Shown here: one piece after another, positions 48,064-59,983 of the stretch
How the letters are laid out: every line of letters starts with the position of its first letter
How positions within the stretch are numbered: the first letter of the stretch is position 1
From: Xylogone sp. PMI_703
Taxonomy: Eukaryota; Ascomycota; Leotiomycetes
Length of the DNA: 64,000 nucleotides
Direction of reading: 5' to 3'
Assembly: GCA_021399445.1 (NCBI GenBank)
Contig: JAJTUQ010000002.1
Location: 3,100,001-3,164,000 of the forward strand
The notes under the pieces: model-generated
What the model was told of the DNA's origin: nothing
Database searches by the model: none
The model's input: the letters and a program-made list of their open reading frames with translations, nothing else
Made by a program: the position numbers and the translations under genes

Positions 48064-50520
48064 TCAAAGTACATCATCAATGCTCCGGATTATTGCCGCC
48101 TCTCCTTTAGTGGGCGGACTTCTCGGGTCTTCCTCCAGAGCAAGTGAATTTCTCACGGGAGGCTGAGGTGCCGGGAAGAAACTCCTAGGAAATTCAAACG
48201 CTCGGGGACTGAACACAGCTGGGCTTTCTGGAACCTCCAGTTCCATAGGAAAACTACGCGGGAAAGGATTCTGGGCGTGGGTCATCTCAGTTAAACGAGG
48301 CGACAACAGACCGGTTTCCCAAGCCATATCATCCTGCGGATAGCGAGGATGGGCAGAGGCGGATGACACGTTAGAAGCTATTGGTATAGGCGAAAACCCA
48401 AAGTCGAATGCTACTTTGGGTTCGGAGAAATCGGCTACGGGAGGCGGTGGCGGAGGTGCTGACGGTGGCTTGGGTAAAGTGGTGAAGCCGAAATCAAAGC
48501 CTGGGTTTCGCTCGGGAGTGATAAAGTTCGACAATGCCTGCTTTTGCTTCGCCTCAATCTCCTTTGCAATAGCAGCATCGCGAGCTGCAGCATCGGGAGT
48601 TGAATTTCCTCTAATCCTGGAAGGAGTCGACGGTCCGTCAACAGCGTCGGCAGATAGGGTGGGTCTGTGCTTCGCCTGAGGTTTCCGTACTGCGTTGTTC
48701 TTTTCCAGCCGTTTTCTGTCGATGATCTTTTTGAAGTCGTTGAGTGAGAATAAAAGAGACATGTTAGGATTGACCCATCGAGATTTGGCTTGGGCTTGAG
48801 CGTATGCCTCATTTGCCGTAAGGTCTGGGTTGAGATACATCCCGTAGGCTATAATAAGTGTCGCGGATCGGCTTGCTCCTTGTTGACAGTGTACAAGCAC
48901 CCGCTTTCCTTCCTTTGTCCTCGACTCGATCAACTGGCACAAATCCCATAGCTCGTCTTTAACATCCGTGTTGTGGTCCCAGGGCACATGGATATATTCT
49001 GGTCTTCGGGGAGATGCTATCGACGGCTTAGGTGTGGTAGGTGATGATTCTTCCGCCTCTTGCTCGTAACTGAAAGGTTGTACTTCAAAAGCTGTCCTGA
49101 ATGACATCATTGATTCAGCTGTATCAGGAGTCATAACTGAATGACGGCGCGAGTACGCGCTTGTAGGATCCGAGGCAATTGATGAGAAGGATGCTTTCCT
49201 ACTTTGTTCTTCATCTTCGGCCTCGAAGGGATTCTTCACCTCCCTAGCTACATTGATGACAACATCAAATTTCATAGCTTCCTCGGCTTTCGGTTCGAGA
49301 TATAGGTGGACGCTGGGTTCGTGCATAAGGATTGGTCCATTGGGATATGATGGTGACACCGCATCCTCGTTTGAAGGTGGTCGATCAAATGAATCTCCGC
49401 CAACGGAAGCTCCAGGAACTCTAGTCGCCATCTGAACACTGGCCGGTGCCTCTTGATCCGCTACTTCATCGATCGTTGTCGTGTTAATTCCACGATGTCC
49501 CAGTCTCGAAGGCCCAAGGCCTCTCGTGAAGTCGCCTAATGTCATACCTCCAGCTGGACCAAACCCAGGTGTTGATGAGATCTGTGGGGATGAAATGGAA
49601 TGTTTCAAGCTTCTTCGCTGCAGCATGGTTGGCATGCCAGGAGAAGCAAGAGGATCTAAGTTTAGTGGTTTCAAATTCGCTGCTCCAGTATTCAGACTTA
49701 ACAAGCTAGGCCTTTTCCTTCCCTTCAGGGTTGGGGGTTTGATAAATGAGGGAGAGGATGGAACAGATGCTTGGAGCGACTCAATAGTAGGAGCAAGATT
49801 GAGTGCTAAGCTTTTGGGATTTTTTCTTCGGGGCGATGGCGATGTCATGGGTCGATCATCGTTAAGTGGTAAACATGCGGTGCTATCGGCCATCTTCAGA
49901 CTTTGAAATGAGTCTAGTCCGAATGTCGATCCAGCAAAAGATGACAGAGGGACGAGGGTGATGGGCGACTCTGGAGAAGAACTAGGAGAAGGATCTGACA
50001 AAGAGGATGAGTCGATAGTAGATATCGTAGTGGTAGGTGAGGAATCGGTAGAGTCCGAAAGATGTGTCGACGTACTTTCCCTGTGTTGGCGTGGCGGTTG
50101 TAGTAGTGCGTGTGTGTGGTCGCTATTTTGCTGCTGTTGGGAGTGTTCTAATGGCAGTTGGCTGGAGGATGAGTTTCCTGTTTCTGTGTCGCACTGATCT
50201 ACCATCTTCTGACCCTGGATCGCAGTGGAATCCATATCAAACACCGACATGAATGAAGGAATGTGATTCTCATACATCCTAGGGCGTGCAGCTGTCGACG
50301 ACATATTCAATGTCGACGAGATGTTCGGATCCCTCCTTCTGGATATCAGCGCCTGCGCTAAATACCGTTCCCCTTCCCTTTTGGATAGTTTGGAGTGAGT
50401 AAGGATCGTGGTCGATTCCGGTTGTCTATCCTGAGACGGCGGCTTCGAAAATGTAATAGAGGTAATAGATCTTTTGAGAATTGAATCGTTAGCAATTTGT
50501 GGATCTGAATGGCTGGCCAT
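48064..50520 (-). CDS. Dual-specificity phosphatase, Msg5/Pmp1-like MAP-kinase phosphatase
   Basis: Single exon, 818 aa. The catalytic signature is HCQQGASRS with Cys545 and Arg551; the likely general acid is Asp515 in HVPWDHNTDV. The downstream helix ATLIIAYGMYLNP, then AQAKSRWVNPNMSLLFSLNDFKKII, is typical of fungal Msg5-type phosphatases, which dephosphorylate MAP kinases of the pheromone and cell-wall pathways. The first beta strands of the domain (PSVHLYLEP, FDVVINVAREVKNPF) are separated from the catalytic half by a Ser-rich insertion of about 70 residues (433-504). The N-terminal 400 residues and the C-terminal 180 are Ser/Pro-rich with many Ser-Pro/Thr-Pro sites, which the target MAP kinases could phosphorylate. 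The specific substrate is not shown by sequence. Confidence 0.8.
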   Translation of the reverse strand: MASHSDPQIANDSILKRSITSITFSKPPSQDRQPESTTILTHSKLSKREGERYLAQALISRRRDPNISSTLNMSSTAARPRMYENHIPSFMSVFDMDSTAIQGQKMVDQCDTETGNSSSSQLPLEHSQQQQNSDHTHALLQPPRQHRESTSTHLSDSTDSSPTTTISTIDSSSLSDPSPSSSPESPITLVPLSSFAGSTFGLDSFQSLKMADSTACLPLNDDRPMTSPSPRRKNPKSLALNLAPTIESLQASVPSSPSFIKPPTLKGRKRPSLLSLNTGAANLKPLNLDPLASPGMPTMLQRRSLKHSISSPQISSTPGFGPAGGMTLGDFTRGLGPSRLGHRGINTTTIDEVADQEAPASVQMATRVPGASVGGDSFDRPPSNEDAVSPSYPNGPILMHEPSVHLYLEPKAEEAMKFDVVINVAREVKNPFEAEDEEQSRKASFSSIASDPTSAYSRRHSVMTPDTAESMMSFRTAFEVQPFSYEQEAEESSPTTPKPSIASPRRPEYIHVPWDHNTDVKDELWDLCQLIESRTKEGKRVLVHCQQGASRSATLIIAYGMYLNPDLTANEAYAQAQAKSRWVNPNMSLLFSLNDFKKIIDRKRLEKNNAVRKPQAKHRPTLSADAVDGPSTPSRIRGNSTPDAAARDAAIAKEIEAKQKQALSNFITPERNPGFDFGFTTLPKPPSAPPPPPPVADFSEPKVAFDFGFSPIPIASNVSSASAHPRYPQDDMAWETGLLSPRLTEMTHAQNPFPRSFPMELEVPESPAVFSPRAFEFPRSFFPAPQPPVRNSLALEEDPRSPPTKGEAAIIRSIDDVL

Positions 50521-51723
50521 AATGATATATATTCTCCGAATAACAATCAGTTGAGCAAGGTATTGTCTGGTCGATGCATGCTTTTCTTTGTGTAATCTTT
50601 ATTTTTATTTCTCCATCGCGACGCAAGATAAGGCGTGGTGGTGGATTCACTCCCTCGGCATCGTCGCGACCTTAACAGCAACACTCGACAGACTGCTCTG
50701 CTTCGAATCGAACAAGTGTGTTTTTGTTTTGGAGAGGAAGAGGGGGAAATAATGGGTGAAGAATTTCAAAGCCCTAAGGGATTAAAAAGAACAAGGGAGG
50801 GAGAGTATTTACCAAGAGAAGTGCGGCGCTTCGAGGTTTTGGCCCGTTAAGCGCTGTAAGACAGGACCACTCAGAAGGACGCGGCAGGATTGTCGAATAG
50901 AAATGAAATTATGTATGACACACGAGACCGGGCTGCGGACTGGAATTCTACGGACTCGAGGCTGCCTTGGAAATGAAGATGTTTCTCGCCACGGGAGGAT
51001 GCGTCAATGAGGACGAAGGGCAGGCAGAGCAGCGGCAGGCGTTCGTCGGGAAGAAGAGTTGAAAGGGTAAAAATGGGACGGACGTCGAGAGAGGAGAGGG
51101 AAGAACACGCAGCGTCTGGTCCTCTAAACAGTCCTGCTGGAGTCCCGGGGAGGCTCTCGTGGGTGAGAAATCGTGGGGCGAGGGAGATGGAGAGAGAAAG
51201 TCGCAGTGGTCGGCGCAAGAATAACAAGAGAAAAAAAGGTTGAAACAAGAGAACAGAGGAGGTTGAAGCCTTCAGACACCACGAGATGGCAACCCCGTTG
51301 ACCCAGACGAAGGCGTTCCCAAGGGCGCAGGGGTGCTATTGTTGGTAGCAGCGCTCTCTGCTCTCTTTCGCACGCGGCGAGTTGGGTCAAACGCAATATC
51401 GTTATAAATAGAACAGTGTGTTCGGCCAGGGTTCAGAGCGGCAAACCTGCTGCCAATTACGTCGCAGGATTGGCCGCGAGGGGACCAGGACGTACAGGAA
51501 CAAGTCTAGAAGAATCCTGCGCCCGGGACAAGAGCTGCACCTGGGATTTGCTCTGCGCTCTCGTCGCACCGCGCCGACGCTGGGTCTCACTGGCCGCCTT
51601 GTCCACGGCTTGACTGGCTCTGGCTGGCTGGTCCCAAGTAGTGCAGCCCACTGGCAGGAGTCAGTTCAGTCAGTTCACGTTCAAGTTGAGCAAGTCCAGT
51701 CGAGGAAAAGTCGAGAAATCCTG

Positions 51724-51735
51724 TACTGTACAGTA
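51724..51735. repeat. 12-bp palindrome TACTGTACAGTA
   Basis: A perfect self-complementary 12-mer and the cleanest example of the TACNGTA strings spread over the surrounding gene-poor region. Confidence 0.75.
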
Positions 51736-54560
51736 ATTAGTGCCTTCTCCGGAGCTCACGAACGTTCTGCCTCGGAGGAGCTGAGGTGAGTTACGGAGTA
51801 ACCTGTACAAGTCTCTAGACTCTCTACAGAGCGCCCAAGAAGGCAAAAGGCCCATTGCTGTCGCAGATTGGTGCGATCGGAGCGCTGACAGCCACCCCGG
51901 GTCATGACCGAGAAACAGTGCAGTTGCAATTTTATTATAAAAAGAAGCACCGCCTTCGAGCCCACTTGGAGGCGACCGCAGCTACTTGTACCCTTGGAAC
52001 CGGCCAGAAAAGAAAGTGAGACGGCGAAATCCAGATCTGCCTTTACTGCACTGTACCGAAATATCGCAGCAAAACTTTGAGTTGAGAGGCCTGCCGTTAC
52101 TGTTTTCTACAGTAGAAGAGGTGGTTGTGGACGCCTGAGCTGGTGGTTGGTAATCAGCTACGGAGGGAGCAGTCACATCACATGGTCGTTGAAATGCCGT
52201 AGCAGAGAATCATAATAAAGGAAGGTAAACGCGGAAGAAAACATCAGAACTCCATTTTCAGGAAAACACAGTAAGACAGTAATCTGGTTGATACTGTACT
52301 GTGAATAGGTCATCCTGCTAAGTATAAAGTAAGTATCTTAACAACTTGTTGTGGTTACTGTATTGCATGACGTTGCTGTGGTGCTGCGTAGTCAGGCTCT
52401 GCAAATAACTCTGTCGACCGGGTATCCGTGGATACACATAGGTTACAGTACCGTAATCATAATCCGACTAGGCTTACACTTCCCCCGGTACAGGGCCGTA
52501 CTGTGGTAATTAGCTGGTATGGATTATTCGTCGGCGTCTCGAAGAGAGAAGAATACATTACGGTAAAGAAGACGCAATATTGGAAAAACTGCCTTGTTGT
52601 TGTCGCTCCCCTCGTGGCGGATTTGCAAGGCTGGATTCGAAAGGGCCCGTTGCTGGAGGGGTTCGCAGGATCAGAATACTGGGTACTCACTGATGTGTGT
52701 CCCTGGGTACGGAGTATCGCGATGGAGTTGCATCCCGCGTCTTCTTAGAGCGCCATGATCTCAGGATGATCCGGGGAAGATTACTGTAATCCAGTAGCCA
52801 GCGCGCGATGGCTGACTGGGAAGGCCGATGATTGGAGATGCGGGAATGGGATGAGAATCTCAACAGCATTCATTTGTACTGTAACGTCTGCACAAAGCGG
52901 GAGGGACAAGCAGATGACAATCCTAAAAGGCAAAACGCCGATTGCATGATCCAACAAAATGAGCTCATACGGAGTACGTACTGTACAAGTACAGAGGAAG
53001 AATACCCGGATGTACTGCACTGAAAGTGATGGCCTCGATGGCGTTCTCCCAGGGGACCCGAGAAGTTGCGCTCCATACCACGGCGGCAGACCCTGTCAGC
53101 TCTGAAACGAGCCAAAGCACCTCCAAAAGCTGTGACTTGCGGCGCTAGGCCCATCCCGGACACTGGTGGCGCTGTCGTCCCTCTTCCGTCCTTACTCCGT
53201 ACTTCTTCTCTCGCTGCTTTTCCTGTCTCTGCATCTTCAGTTTCGACTTCATTCGTTCGATAATTATTATTGTGCTTGCATCCGGGTCAATAGTAATAGA
53301 CTCACCCTCACCTTCAGGCTCTATACTTCCAGCGTAGGATGGCGCTGCTTTCTAGTAATAGGCTTTCAGCGCTGTGCCTCTCTATCCCGAGATTGGCACC
53401 GTCGAGATGAGGTATAGAGCTACAGGATCTGAAATTAACCCTGACCTCCTTACCCTACAACACATGGCATCGCATGCACTTGTCCTCTTGCACTTCGAGG
53501 TTCAGAGCTTCCTCTCGGCTAATTTTTCCATACCAGCACTTTCGTCTGATGAGACCGTTACACTTCTACTCTTAACAGGACTCAGTTATAGCAGACGTCA
53601 CAGCTTGAGTCGACTGATGCCCAAAGCAGTTCACACGTTTCTACTATGTTGAACCCTGTCCTATATTGAACTATACTCTCGTGACTCCATACGGAACTGG
53701 TAGCGTCTACGGAGTAATAGCTTAGGGTTATATAGTTGCCAGCTGGCTGATCCTGCAAGATCACGCGAGGTGTCAGTGGCAGCTAGAACTCGAAAGATGA
53801 GACCCAGACACGCTGGATGCAAAGATACATGACAGCGTGACTTGCTATCATCCAATGGCTTCAAATTCATCATTCCTTCAATCATTCCACCGAGATGTTG
53901 AGCCGCCAAGAGATTTTCGGATACGATATGACAATCACGTTTGTGAGCAAAATGCTAGACAACGCAGGATTTTTACCTACAGTAAGGTTCAAGTGTTGAG
54001 ATTAGCATATACAATTAGTCTGATGGGGCGAATCTGGATAAAGATTCCCAGGGACCAAATACCGTAAGCTGTTGCAAGCTTATCTTTCGTCCGATGGTAC
54101 AGTATGGACGGTAGCAAAAACCAACATTGTGACAAGTACCATGGGCAAGATTAGCTCAAAGTGTCAACTAGTACCAGAGCTACACAAGAGCGTTGCAATC
54201 CGTCATTTACAGCACAGTCTTGATCCAAGTTTGGTTCTCTCGTAGGATATACGCGGCTTGCTGGCCGAGGAAGCGGGTGATAACCTACAATCCTAGCATG
54301 AAGCCCCTGAGGGCTCGGCTCGGATTGACCCTGCAAAGATGCTCTTACACAACGCTTGGGAGGCTGTTGGACCCGACAGTGCTCCCTGGGCCCCGAACAG
54401 GTGTTCGAGTACCGTCGTAGCAGTTGGGCCTGGTAATCGATAGAGCAATGCATAATTAGGTGGTCCGGTATGGAAGATGGAACCTGCCACCGTACAATAA
54501 TTACCGTATTAGAGAAATGGAGTTCCTAAAATCTCTCCGGTTGTTTGGATTGGAAGTGTT

Positions 54561-54589
54561 ATCATTATTATTATTATCATCATCATCAA
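54561..54589. repeat. Trinucleotide microsatellite (ATT/ATC)n
   Basis: About nine tandem ATT and ATC units in non-coding sequence. Confidence 0.8.
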
Positions 54590-56151
54590 TCGTCCTGCCT
54601 TCTGGATGCACAAAGCACGGTACCCGGCATGATTATGGTACCTCGGTATCCAGACGAATCTCCTTTGGGCCTGTTGAGATGTTTGTTACTCTTTATGAAC
54701 CCTGCAAACGTTCAGTTTAGGTCTACACAAGCAATGTTTGATATTCTCCATTTGGTAACAGCTGAGGATCTGGGATTTTGAACTCCCTGAAGCCCCTGGA
54801 GATGCCACGTGAGAGAGGATACCGGTATTTGCAACAGCAGATCAGAGAAGCAGAAGAGACTCGTGTGGATGAGCCTATGTTCGGGCCTCTTCAAACGCAA
54901 CACGACAGGAGGCAGCCCCCTAAAACACTAAAATGCCGTAGTAACACGGTTTCAGCGTGGGTTTACGGTCCTTGCCAGAGGTTTGGCAGGGTCTAGTAAG
55001 TAGTGTCCCCACCGTTCCTCAGCAACAGATATCGGGGAAAGGCGGTGGCGAGGGAGGGCGACAAAACAGAGCACGGTGCGCTGTGAAACAGACGTCCAGT
55101 GAGTTTAAGGGGATGGTGGTTATTATCTGTCGGCACCTGGCAAGAGGGCGGGTACAGGCAAACGCGCAACAAACTGGTGATGGCGCAAGGGTTTCTTGCA
55201 GAGAGACCCCTCATCGTGGCAAGCATTGGGCTCGATTGGCAGCAAAATAAGATGTGACAAGATGGGTCATCTGCTGGGCTGGACACAAGTGATTGTTTGA
55301 TCCTGATGTGAGTGTCTGTTGCTCTGAGCTTTGGAGCTTGTGCTAATCAGTGATCACTGTGCCGTACAGTAAGAGAGACAACGGGGTAATGCTCGAGATG
55401 TGAATGTGTGAAAGTGCATTCATTATTGGGAGGAAGCGGTTGAGAAGCGCTTTGGCCATCGAGTTGCGCGATGTACCGCAGTACCGTAGGACCGCAGTGC
55501 TTCTCTAGCACCTGCAAAATTTAAGGGTCTGAAGCTGCTGTTTGTGCGCGCGGATAGGACCGTCTCTTTTTTTGGCGCCGCCCACCATGGATTGATCTGG
55601 ATGTGCCATTATTGTATCCGTACGGAGATACTCCATCCCAAGTACTGTGGTTGTTGGTAGCTACCCAATTTGTGCCCTAGCAGCCCTCCCTTCCTCCTGA
55701 CCGTCTGTCTTTGGATGCGCAGGGCTGTTTAATATATCTCAGCAATTCCTGAACACTCCACTGTATCCCTTCGTAGAATCTGTTCTCATCTGGCTTGGAG
55801 GAAGAGTTGCTGCTCAAGCTGCGCTTCTCTACTCCTTTGCTCCTCCACTGCACGGATGTGCCAGGATCCCGTGCTGGCCAGCACAGACTGAGCAAGCAGC
55901 ACCAAAAAAGTACCAGAGCACCAAGAATGGCAGAGACACAAACACAGACGGAACTGTCGCCTCCTAACATATCTCTCCATCGCAATCAACACAATCCTTC
56001 CAAACTCCCTTCCTACCGCATCACCGACCGAAGCGCTGGCTCGATCCTGGCCACCCAATCTGCTGTCTCGGCTGGCCTGCCCGCTCTTACCTTTGCAGTG
56101 TACCATCGGGCCCAACCTGCGCTGTCCCAAAATGAAAGCGAATCTTCAACC

Positions 56152-58501
56152 ATGAATAATCCCAATCCTCCAGCATCCAACCCTGCCGATAAACCCACCT
56201 CTATGAGCTCTACCATCTCCACCGAGGTATCCTCACCTAAAATACCTCCCATCCGCTCTTTCAGGAAGTCGCGCTCCAGCAACAGCGATATGCATGGCCT
56301 ACTCAATAGCCACCGGCATGCGACGGACGACGACGACATCACCCTCAAGGCCCCAGAGAACAACCCTGGGGCCCTGAGCGACGACTCGGACCTCTTCCTC
56401 AACATTGCAAAGGAGGAAGCAAACATGAGCCGAAATAACTCCCAGAGACTGGTAAGATAATCAAACTCGCAATCACAGAAAGAAAAACAAGAGCAAATAT
56501 GCCTGCTCAAGCGCACACCGATATTCTCAGGGAAGGGAGGGCAATCAGATCTGGGCTTCTGTACAATCCTTCTCTTGGCCAGCCTTGACCTCAGAAAATC
56601 GTAAATGCGCAATCTCTGATCATAGATATAAATTATAATGCGACTCTTCGACTAACCTTGACCCAATTTTAATATAGTCTCGAGTCAGCCTGCCCACACA
56701 GCGATCGTCCTTACCGCCTCCAAAAACCTCTTATCAACCCATTATCCTCGCCAGGCGTCGAGGCTCCGATCAAGACGCGCGAACGGGGTCACGATCACTA
56801 GATGAGCAAGGAATGGAACGGGTGTTAACCTACAAATCAAGGGACAGACCGCCAACAAATCGATATTTCGCCAAGCAGGAGAATAATAACAATAATAATA
56901 ATGGTGGTGGTGGTGGTACCACCAGCCATCGCTCCGCTCCAACAACTCCCAGGACAGGAACAAATCGAGAAGTCTCGCCCCCCGAATCGCTCCTCACATC
57001 AGTTTCACGAAGGCCATCGGTTCCAGATTCCACATTACTACCTCCCCGCACCACTTACCGGCAGTCTACCCTCTCTACTTACGGCAACACACGCACCTAT
57101 AACTCGTCACCACTCGTAGCTCGAACAACTGATGCAAACGAAGGACAGGAGCATACCCCGCGCGGCGCAGAAGGAACGGAATCAACGGTTTCTACAACGG
57201 CGCCTTCCACTGTCTGGGATGAATTGGAAGACCTCAAATCGAGAATACACCGCTTAGAGAAAACAGGAAAGTTACCTGAAAGCTCTGGACCTCCTGCTCA
57301 ACAGGTATCTGGGGATCGACCGCCAACGGCTACTACAACCGTGACTACTGTGTCATTATCACCTAAACGAGCCCGTGGAAATAGCCTATCTCCCACAGAA
57401 GTCCTTCCTCCACCCTCAATGGGGACCCAACCACTTCTTCGTTCGGCTTTGGAGAAGTCGAAACCCATCCTCGCCCCAGAAGTCTACAAAGCTTTAGAGG
57501 CAACAGCCATGGATGCTCTAGCGATTTCCTCAATGATGGGAATGGCCGGTCAGCCGGGGCCTATATCAAGTTCTCAGTCAGTGATTGGGGGTGGACCACC
57601 TGTGGCCGTCTCAGACCGACAGGTCCGCCGAAAAGCTGATAGTATGTGCAGGAGTTTAACGGAACTCTGCCTGGCACTGTCAGAATCCAAGACTGAGGGA
57701 GAGACACCAACAACCAATGGCAATGCACCACCGCCGAAACCCCCACCAGAGGCACAGATCCCAAGGATAGCAGAGAATATTCCAAGACCACCGGTCTCGA
57801 ATGACCTCTCACGTACGAAGTTAAGTCCTCGCCCGCTCAGCCGGCTCGAAGCAAGAAGAAGCAGCCTTCTGGCTACGAGTAGCCTTCCAGCTCCTCGATT
57901 CAACCCTCCCGAAGCAACCACTCCAACACAAGCAGCCCTTGCTCATCGTCGTGCATCGCTCATGTTCCGAGCTCGGCGTACAGCTCCTGAAGAACCTGCT
58001 GAAGAGCAACAACACGATGGAGATGAGAGTCCCAGTCAAAGCCAGCTTCAAAGCCGTCTTCGCGCCCCATCACGTGCTACAACAGATCTTGGCCGATCTA
58101 GAAATGCTCCTACTCTGCAACCATTAGTTACTGATCGCCCATCTCCTACTTCACAATCTTCTCTTCCAGTTAGGAGATCTTTCCTCGCCACGGGTCTCAG
58201 CAAAAGTACGGCTACTTCACCTTCGGTCACGGGCAGGAGATACTTCGATCGTGGGGTTACGCCTGAAAGGGATCCGGGCCATAATAACCTGGCCACCCCT
58301 TCTAGCACTGCTAATGGCCAGGGTAGCAGTCCCAATGGACGGCTTGCGGTGAATGAGGCCGGGGAAAGAATTCACAGAAAACCTTCAAGCTCCATGAGTC
58401 AGGCTGTGACCACTGCTGCTAGTAATCTTGCAAGAAGGACAAGGCAGACGAGCTCCATGGATGCAGCTGTTGAGAGGCAGACTGCTACTGCTCAGCAGTA
58501 A
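56152..58501 (+). CDS. Conserved low-complexity fungal protein of unknown function
   Basis: Exons 56152-56451 and 56678-58501 with a 226-nt intron (GTAAGA...TATAG); 707 aa. I recall similar predicted proteins across filamentous ascomycetes but no established role. Recurrent blocks as I remember them are SFRKSRSSNSDMHGLLNSH, NNPGALSDDSDLFLNIAKE, and a probable coiled coil WDELEDLKSRIHRLEKTGKL. Others are ILAPEVYKALEATAMDAL and VSDRQVRRKADSMCRSLTELCLAL. The rest is Ser/Pro/Thr-rich, with Asn7 and Gly5 runs. No signal peptide or membrane segment. The frame is open far upstream; another ATG at 55927 would add 75 residues. The 56152 start was chosen because MNNPNPPASNPADKPTS matches the start I recall. 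The splice is frame-consistent and restores RSSLPPPKTSYQPIILARRRGSD. Confidence 0.75.
56882..56918 (+). repeat. Coding trinucleotide runs (AAT then GGT)
   Basis: Tandem AAT/AAC codons followed by GGT codons encode the Asn7-Gly5 homopeptide. Length variation between strains would be expected. Confidence 0.8.
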
Positions 58502-59983
58502 AATAGAAAAATTTTCCTCGGTCGGTGAAGAGGAGCTGTAATAACAAAATACCCGCATCAACGCATGATCTTTCATTTATCTCCCTTTTGCTTCATTTTC
58601 CGGAGTTAAGGCTGGCATGGGACGAGGATTGTAAGAGATATCACTTCACAAGCGTGTATTGCTAATTTTTCTCTTCCGTTTTATTCTTCCTTGTTTTTAT
58701 CTTTGACCCTCTTTTGCCAGGGGACTTTTTTTCTTTGTTACATTGCGGCCAACAGAGGTTGGCACAAACGATAGTGCGTTAAAAAAAGATGTATATGGAT
58801 TAGGAACAGGAAAACACACGCACCAACGCACGCACGCATGCAGGCACGCACGAATGAACAGCATCAGCACCGGAGTTTTGCCATTTGCCCATGTTTTGCT
58901 GGTCTCCAAAGTCGGCTAGGCTTTTGCTGGATCAGGATCGGCTGTGAGGCGCTGTTGCATGATAGACGGATTAATCGATGGACCATGGCATCCTTTATTT
59001 TGAGTTTGAGAGGGAGAATTCTTTTTTTTTTAAAAAAAACCACACAGCATAGCGCTTGATTTCTTGGCATCATTCTAGCATTCTGCATTCACCTTCTCTT
59101 TTCTCCTTGTATTAATTCATTATACCTTTTCTTTCTATTTTCCTCTTTTTTCTCACAGAGTGTTAGTTTTCGTAGTGGTTGTTTTGATATTTCACCAAAA
59201 AAGGAGGGGTCTGTCAATTTATTTTTCTCCAAAAAACCTAGTTATCCTCTGCTGCTCATCAAGCAGTTCATTTTTCACGAATTTTCTTAAAACCTTTCCC
59301 CATCTTTTCCTTAGAAACTTCTCTCATGGGTGTGTGTTGCTTTGTGTTTTTGAGGGAGAGGTTTTTAATGAAATAGACCCAAATACAATACAATACAGAC
59401 AACATCGTTTATCATTGTCATCCTGCTGCTGCTGCTAATTATCTACTGAAAACTTTTTAATTTATTGGTTGATATTCCCTTTTATACTCTTTGCGAAAAA
59501 AAAAAAATTCGTACGTATTAGTAGATCTACTGTCGAAAGACCCATCATGTTATTTATTCACTGTCCCTGCGAAAGGCATTTCAGCAACATTACTGCTTCA
59601 AGTTTTCTAGGCCTCTGAATTTCAAAAAGCTAACACTAGTCGCCTATTCAGGCCTGATATATCATGATATTATTATCCCAGGCTAAATAATTTATAATAC
59701 AAAGTAGGCTCTATAGAATACCTACAGCCTGACTATACTTGGCCACCCCTCCGGTATAGACAGATTATCACTTAACACGTGAAATTGAACATGTGCTTCT
59801 TATAACTTTTATTGTATCACCGAGATCTGTCGGCCTCCCAAGTGCATATTACGCCATTGGAATCATTCATCCCGTATCCCCCTCCCCGAAATACCACCAT
59901 CTGAGATGAAATACAAATTAGGATACGCGTAACAAAATTAAAAGTAGTTTTAACCCCTTGAACAATTCCTCACTTGGACTGTA
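58502..59983. other. Intergenic between convergent genes, simple-sequence rich
   Basis: About 1.5 kb. It contains a GCAC-rich block (58818-58852), a T-run directly followed by an A-run near 59021-59039 that can fold into a hairpin, and an A12 run near 59496. No coding exon recognised. It is the 3' flank of both neighbours. Confidence 0.55.

Larger units (their letters stand above)
50521..56151. promoter_or_regulatory. 5.6 kb gene-poor divergent region rich in short palindromes
   Basis: No convincing coding exon on either strand; the longest frames (about 60-125 aa) overlap each other and lack recognisable motifs. The phosphatase side (51000-51250) is purine-rich on the plus strand, so CT-rich on its own sense strand. 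From 51.7 to 55.7 kb, TACAGTA, TACTGTA, TACCGTA and TACGGAGTA-type strings recur. TATA-like strings on the plus strand are at 51403-51410 and 51936-51943. No transposon ends or tRNA recognised. Likely an extended regulatory region or a host for non-coding transcripts. Confidence 0.5.

Noticed and set aside
52428..52748. 106-aa plus-strand frame in the gene-poor region
   Set aside because: No recognisable motif, it overlaps frames on the other strand, and it contains the TAC/GTA strings found in non-coding DNA.
50521..56151. Transposon or repeat-induced point mutation scar as cause of the gene-poor stretch
   Set aside because: No terminal repeats, transposase or reverse-transcriptase traces were seen, and base composition is not strongly AT-biased as RIP would leave it.
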